From Dehalococcoidia bacterium (GTDB lineage Bacteria > Chloroflexota > Dehalococcoidia > Dehalococcoidales > BS750m-G39): DNA of 8,201 nucleotides. Location of the stretch: positions 1 through 8,201 of the forward strand of contig JAUWZG010000043.1 in assembly GCA_030615425.1 (NCBI GenBank). Direction: 5' to 3'. Of this stretch, positions 6,134 to 8,201 are shown in pieces. A program made the position numbers and the translations under genes. Positions within the stretch are counted from its first letter, which is position 1, and each line of letters begins with the position of its first letter. A model generated the notes under the pieces. It saw only the letters and a list, made by a program, of their open reading frames with translations. It was not told the DNA's origin and did no database searches.

Positions 6134-6142
6134 TGATAAAAT
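6134..6142 (+). promoter_or_regulatory. Extended -10 promoter for holA
   Basis: TGATAAAAT fits the TGnTATAAT extended -10 form, with TG at 6134-6135 and TAAAAT at 6137-6142. There is no recognisable -35 box, which extended -10 promoters can lack. Transcription would start near 6149, about 24 nt before the preferred start codon. It is divergent from the minus-strand promoter at 6110-6082. Confidence 0.4.
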
Positions 6143-6172
6143 GGGAAGACCGATAAATAGTTGAGGCAAACC

Positions 6173-7177
6173 TTGCTGTATATATTATGGGGCGAGGACG
6201 ATTTCTCCATAAACAAGTCGCTTGGGGAGATAAAACAGGGCTTAGGTGACCAGGCTCTTTTAGCGGCTAATACCACCACCTTTGATGGTCAACAATTGAC
6301 CTTAGACCAACTAAGAACTGTCTGTGAGACTGTACCCTTTCTGGCGGAAAAGCGCCTGGTCATTATAGAGGGGCTGCTGGGGCGCTTTGAACCCAGAGGC
6401 AAATCCCGCCGGCAGAAGAAAATAGCACCTCCAGCTGAGCCGGAAAGGGAATATAAATCATTTGACACCGCTCTAAGCAACCTCCCTGATAGCACGGTTT
6501 TAGTCCTGATAGATAGCAAGATAAAAAGTAATAACCCTCTGTTTAAGGAGCTTTCAGCCAAGGCAGAGGTAAGGTCTTTTCCCATACTGAGAGAGGATAG
6601 GCTGCATCAGTGGATTAAGAGGGAGGTGGCTGAGCAGGGCGCCACCATCTCCCCCCAGGCGGTGGATTTACTGGCCAGGCTGGTGGGGGGCAATCTATGG
6701 GTTATGGCCAATGAGATAAACAAGCTCGCCCTCTTCACCTCAGGTCGCCGTATTGAGGTCGAGGATATTAAGGCGGTTGTCAGCTCGGCGCAGGAGGCTA
6801 ATGTTTTTGCTATGGTTGATGCCATCCTTGACTTCAAAGCCGGGGTTGCCGAGCAATTATTGGAGCAGTTATTGCAAAGAGGAGCCTCCTCAGCTTATCT
6901 TCTGGTTATGTTGTCACGGCAAGTTCGGTTGATTGTTCAGGCTAAGGAGCTGAGACGCCAGAGGAGACCTGAGGCGGAGATTCAGAGCAAGCTGGGTCTG
7001 ACCTCGGCGTTTGCTTGGCGCAAGACATTGGAGCAGGCTCAGAGGTATCCCCTGGAACGGCTCAAACAGGTGTATGGCAAACTTTTGCAGACCGACCTCT
7101 ATATTAAGAGGGGGAAATTCGAGGGAGGGCTGGCGCTCAACCTGTTGATTGCCGAGCTTTGCCCCCAGCCTAGATAA
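6173..7177 (+). CDS. holA: DNA polymerase III delta subunit (clamp-loader wrench), HolA
   Basis: The delta subunit opens the beta sliding clamp within the clamp loader. The 334 residues match the family length and its landmarks. These are N-terminal LYILWGEDDFS, then VPFLAEKRLVIIEG, a basic Pro/Lys linker around residues 70-90 (RGKSRRQKK, APPAEPERE), IKREV, and GNLWVMANEINKLALF. VFAMVDAI and the C-terminal collar segments LVMLSRQVRLIVQAKEL, DLYIKRG and LALNLLIAEL follow. As usual for delta, the ATPase motifs are missing. The preferred start is TTG 6173: GAGG at 6163-6166 lies 6 nt upstream and the protein then begins MLYILWGEDD, as in relatives. An in-frame TTG at 6161 would add four residues but has no ribosome site. 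The alaS promoter begins 7 nt after the stop. Confidence 0.9.
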   Translation: MLYILWGEDDFSINKSLGEIKQGLGDQALLAANTTTFDGQQLTLDQLRTVCETVPFLAEKRLVIIEGLLGRFEPRGKSRRQKKIAPPAEPEREYKSFDTALSNLPDSTVLVLIDSKIKSNNPLFKELSAKAEVRSFPILREDRLHQWIKREVAEQGATISPQAVDLLARLVGGNLWVMANEINKLALFTSGRRIEVEDIKAVVSSAQEANVFAMVDAILDFKAGVAEQLLEQLLQRGASSAYLLVMLSRQVRLIVQAKELRRQRRPEAEIQSKLGLTSAFAWRKTLEQAQRYPLERLKQVYGKLLQTDLYIKRGKFEGGLALNLLIAELCPQPR

Positions 7178-7184
7178 AATCTCG

Positions 7185-7213
7185 TTGACAGCTAGTATGT
7201 GTTAAACTAAAAT
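7185..7213 (+). promoter_or_regulatory. Near-consensus sigma70 promoter for alaS
   Basis: A perfect TTGACA (7185-7190), a 17-nt spacer and TAAAAT (7208-7213, 5 of 6) make this the best promoter in the window. The expected start point is about 7220, only 2-5 nt before the start codon. The mRNA would be leaderless or nearly so. There is no room for a T-box leader. Confidence 0.7.
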
Positions 7214-7224
7214 CGTAGGTAATG

Positions 7225-8201
7225 ATGACCAGTGATGAAATCCGGGCAGCGTTTTTAGGCTTCTTTGAGGAGAAAGGTCATAAGATTATTCCCGGCTCCT
7301 CTTTGATACCTCGGGGTGACCCCACTCTGTTGCTCACCACTGCTGGCATGGTGCAGTTTAAGCCTTACTTCTTGGGGGAAGCAGTGCCTCCTAGCCCCCG
7401 TCTGGCGTCTTGCCAAAAATGCTTCCGCACCACCGATATCAGCTCGGTGGGCGACCCCGGTCACCTCACCTTTTTTGAGATGCTGGGCAACTTCAGCGTT
7501 GGCGACTACTTTAAGCGGGAGGCGATTGGCTGGGCGTGGGAGTTTGTTACCCAGCGCCTGGGGCTTTCCCCTGAGCGCCTGTGGGCAACTATCTTCCTTG
7601 ACGACGATGAGTCCTTCGGCTACTGGCGGGAGGTAGGTGTCCCTGAGGAAAGGATATTGAGGTTTGGCGAGGAGGACAACTTCTGGGGACCAGCCGGCGA
7701 TTCCGGACCCTGCGGACCGTGTAGTGAAATCCATTACGACTTTGGGGAAGAGTTTGGCTGCGGGAAGCCTTCTTGCGGTCCAAATTGTGATTGCGGCCGT
7801 TTTTCCGAAATCTGGAACCTGGTTTTCACCCAGTATAATCAGGATAAAGAGGGGCGCCGTACCTTGTTGCCCAAGCCTAATATTGATACCGGCATGGGTC
7901 TGGAGAGGACTGCGGCTGTAGTCCAGGGCAAGACCTCGGTCTATGAAACCGACCTCTTTGTTCCGTTAATACAGAGAATATCTGAATTGGCGAGAAGGAA
8001 GTATGGCGCTGATGATGCTAGTGATAATGCTATGCGCATAATAGCTGAGCACAGCCGGGGGATTGCCTTTCTCATTGCCGATGGGGTGATTCCCAGCAAC
8101 GAGGGGCGGGGCTATGTGCTGCGTCGACTGTTGCGTCGCACGGCGCTCTTTGGCAGAAGATTAGGGCTAGATAAACCGTTCTTGGCTGAAACAGCCAGGA
8201 C
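7225..8201 (+). CDS. alaS: Alanyl-tRNA synthetase, N-terminal part (cut by the window end)
   Basis: This class II synthetase attaches alanine to tRNA-Ala. The open frame runs off the window after 325 of roughly 870-900 residues, so only the catalytic core is present. It begins MTSDEIRAAFLGFFEEKGH. Landmarks are DPTLLLTTAGMVQFKPYF, SCQKCFRTTD (C63, C66), the motif 2 region TFFEMLGNFSVGDYFK (82-97), NFWGPAGDSGPCGPCSE, NIDTGMGLER (219-228) and motif 3 GRGYVLRRLLRR (295-306). An insert with C179, C184, C188 and C190 lies before RFSEIWNLVF and could bind metal. Two ATGs stand side by side (7222 and 7225). The second leaves 5 nt after a weak AGG (7217-7219) and is preferred, though the difference is one residue. 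The editing and C-Ala domains are outside the window. Confidence 0.95.
   Translation, partial: MTSDEIRAAFLGFFEEKGHKIIPGSSLIPRGDPTLLLTTAGMVQFKPYFLGEAVPPSPRLASCQKCFRTTDISSVGDPGHLTFFEMLGNFSVGDYFKREAIGWAWEFVTQRLGLSPERLWATIFLDDDESFGYWREVGVPEERILRFGEEDNFWGPAGDSGPCGPCSEIHYDFGEEFGCGKPSCGPNCDCGRFSEIWNLVFTQYNQDKEGRRTLLPKPNIDTGMGLERTAAVVQGKTSVYETDLFVPLIQRISELARRKYGADDASDNAMRIIAEHSRGIAFLIADGVIPSNEGRGYVLRRLLRRTALFGRRLGLDKPFLAETAR

Noticed and set aside
7178..7224. T-box or other amino-acid leader upstream of alaS
   Set aside because: Only 44-47 nt separate the holA stop from alaS and a promoter fills most of it. No stem, specifier loop or T-box bulge sequence is present.
7255..7921. Several long open frames overlapping alaS on both strands
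   Set aside because: They lie in other frames of a strongly conserved AlaRS core, have no family features, and result from the GC-rich codon pattern.
1..8201. CRISPR array, insertion sequence, phage genes or a toxin-antitoxin pair
   Set aside because: Reading both strands gave no regularly spaced repeats, transposase or integrase motifs, terminal inverted repeats, or small paired genes of that type.

Overview
The window looks like an ordinary chromosomal segment from an anaerobic bacterium of moderate GC content. Protein style suggests the Chloroflexota, class Dehalococcoidia or a relative: a HAE3-type RND transporter, an AlaRS with a cysteine-rich insert, and a MetF tail ending in LLPRP. 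This is an inference from remembered family patterns, not a database result.

Layout. Positions 1-111 hold the end of a MetF-like methylenetetrahydrofolate reductase gene. Two tandem single-domain response regulators follow in the same direction (127-528, 563-961), probably in one operon. Next come a tRNA-Met-like sequence (987-1061), whose acceptor strands do not pair, and a strong intrinsic terminator (1069-1110). A separate unit then encodes an 806-residue RND/MMPL exporter (1262-3682), preceded by a consensus -10 box embedded in a palindrome. The stretch 3683-3975 has no gene. It contains a small hairpin, a plausible promoter and the 3' half of a tRNA-Thr(CGT)-like sequence directly before a HAD hydrolase gene (3976-4671). 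That gene converges, with 5 nt between the stops, on a minus-strand pair: a 74-residue helical protein (6024-5800) and a YchF-type P-loop NTPase (5765-4677). From a divergent AT-rich promoter region, holA (DNA polymerase III delta, 6173-7177) runs forward. It is followed by alaS, which is cut by the window end and has its own near-consensus promoter.

How the genes work together. The left part suggests one-carbon metabolism next to phosphorelay receivers with no visible kinase. The right part is housekeeping: replication clamp loading, alanine tRNA charging and a ribosome-associated ATPase. The exporter is the only accessory-looking gene, and damaged tRNA-like sequences flank it.

I found no clear undescribed multi-gene system, CRISPR array, insertion sequence or toxin-antitoxin pair. 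The observations most worth a second look are the two damaged tRNA-like loci flanking the exporter, the operator-like palindrome at the exporter promoter, the nearly leaderless alaS promoter, and a YchF whose G3 motif has lost its glycine.
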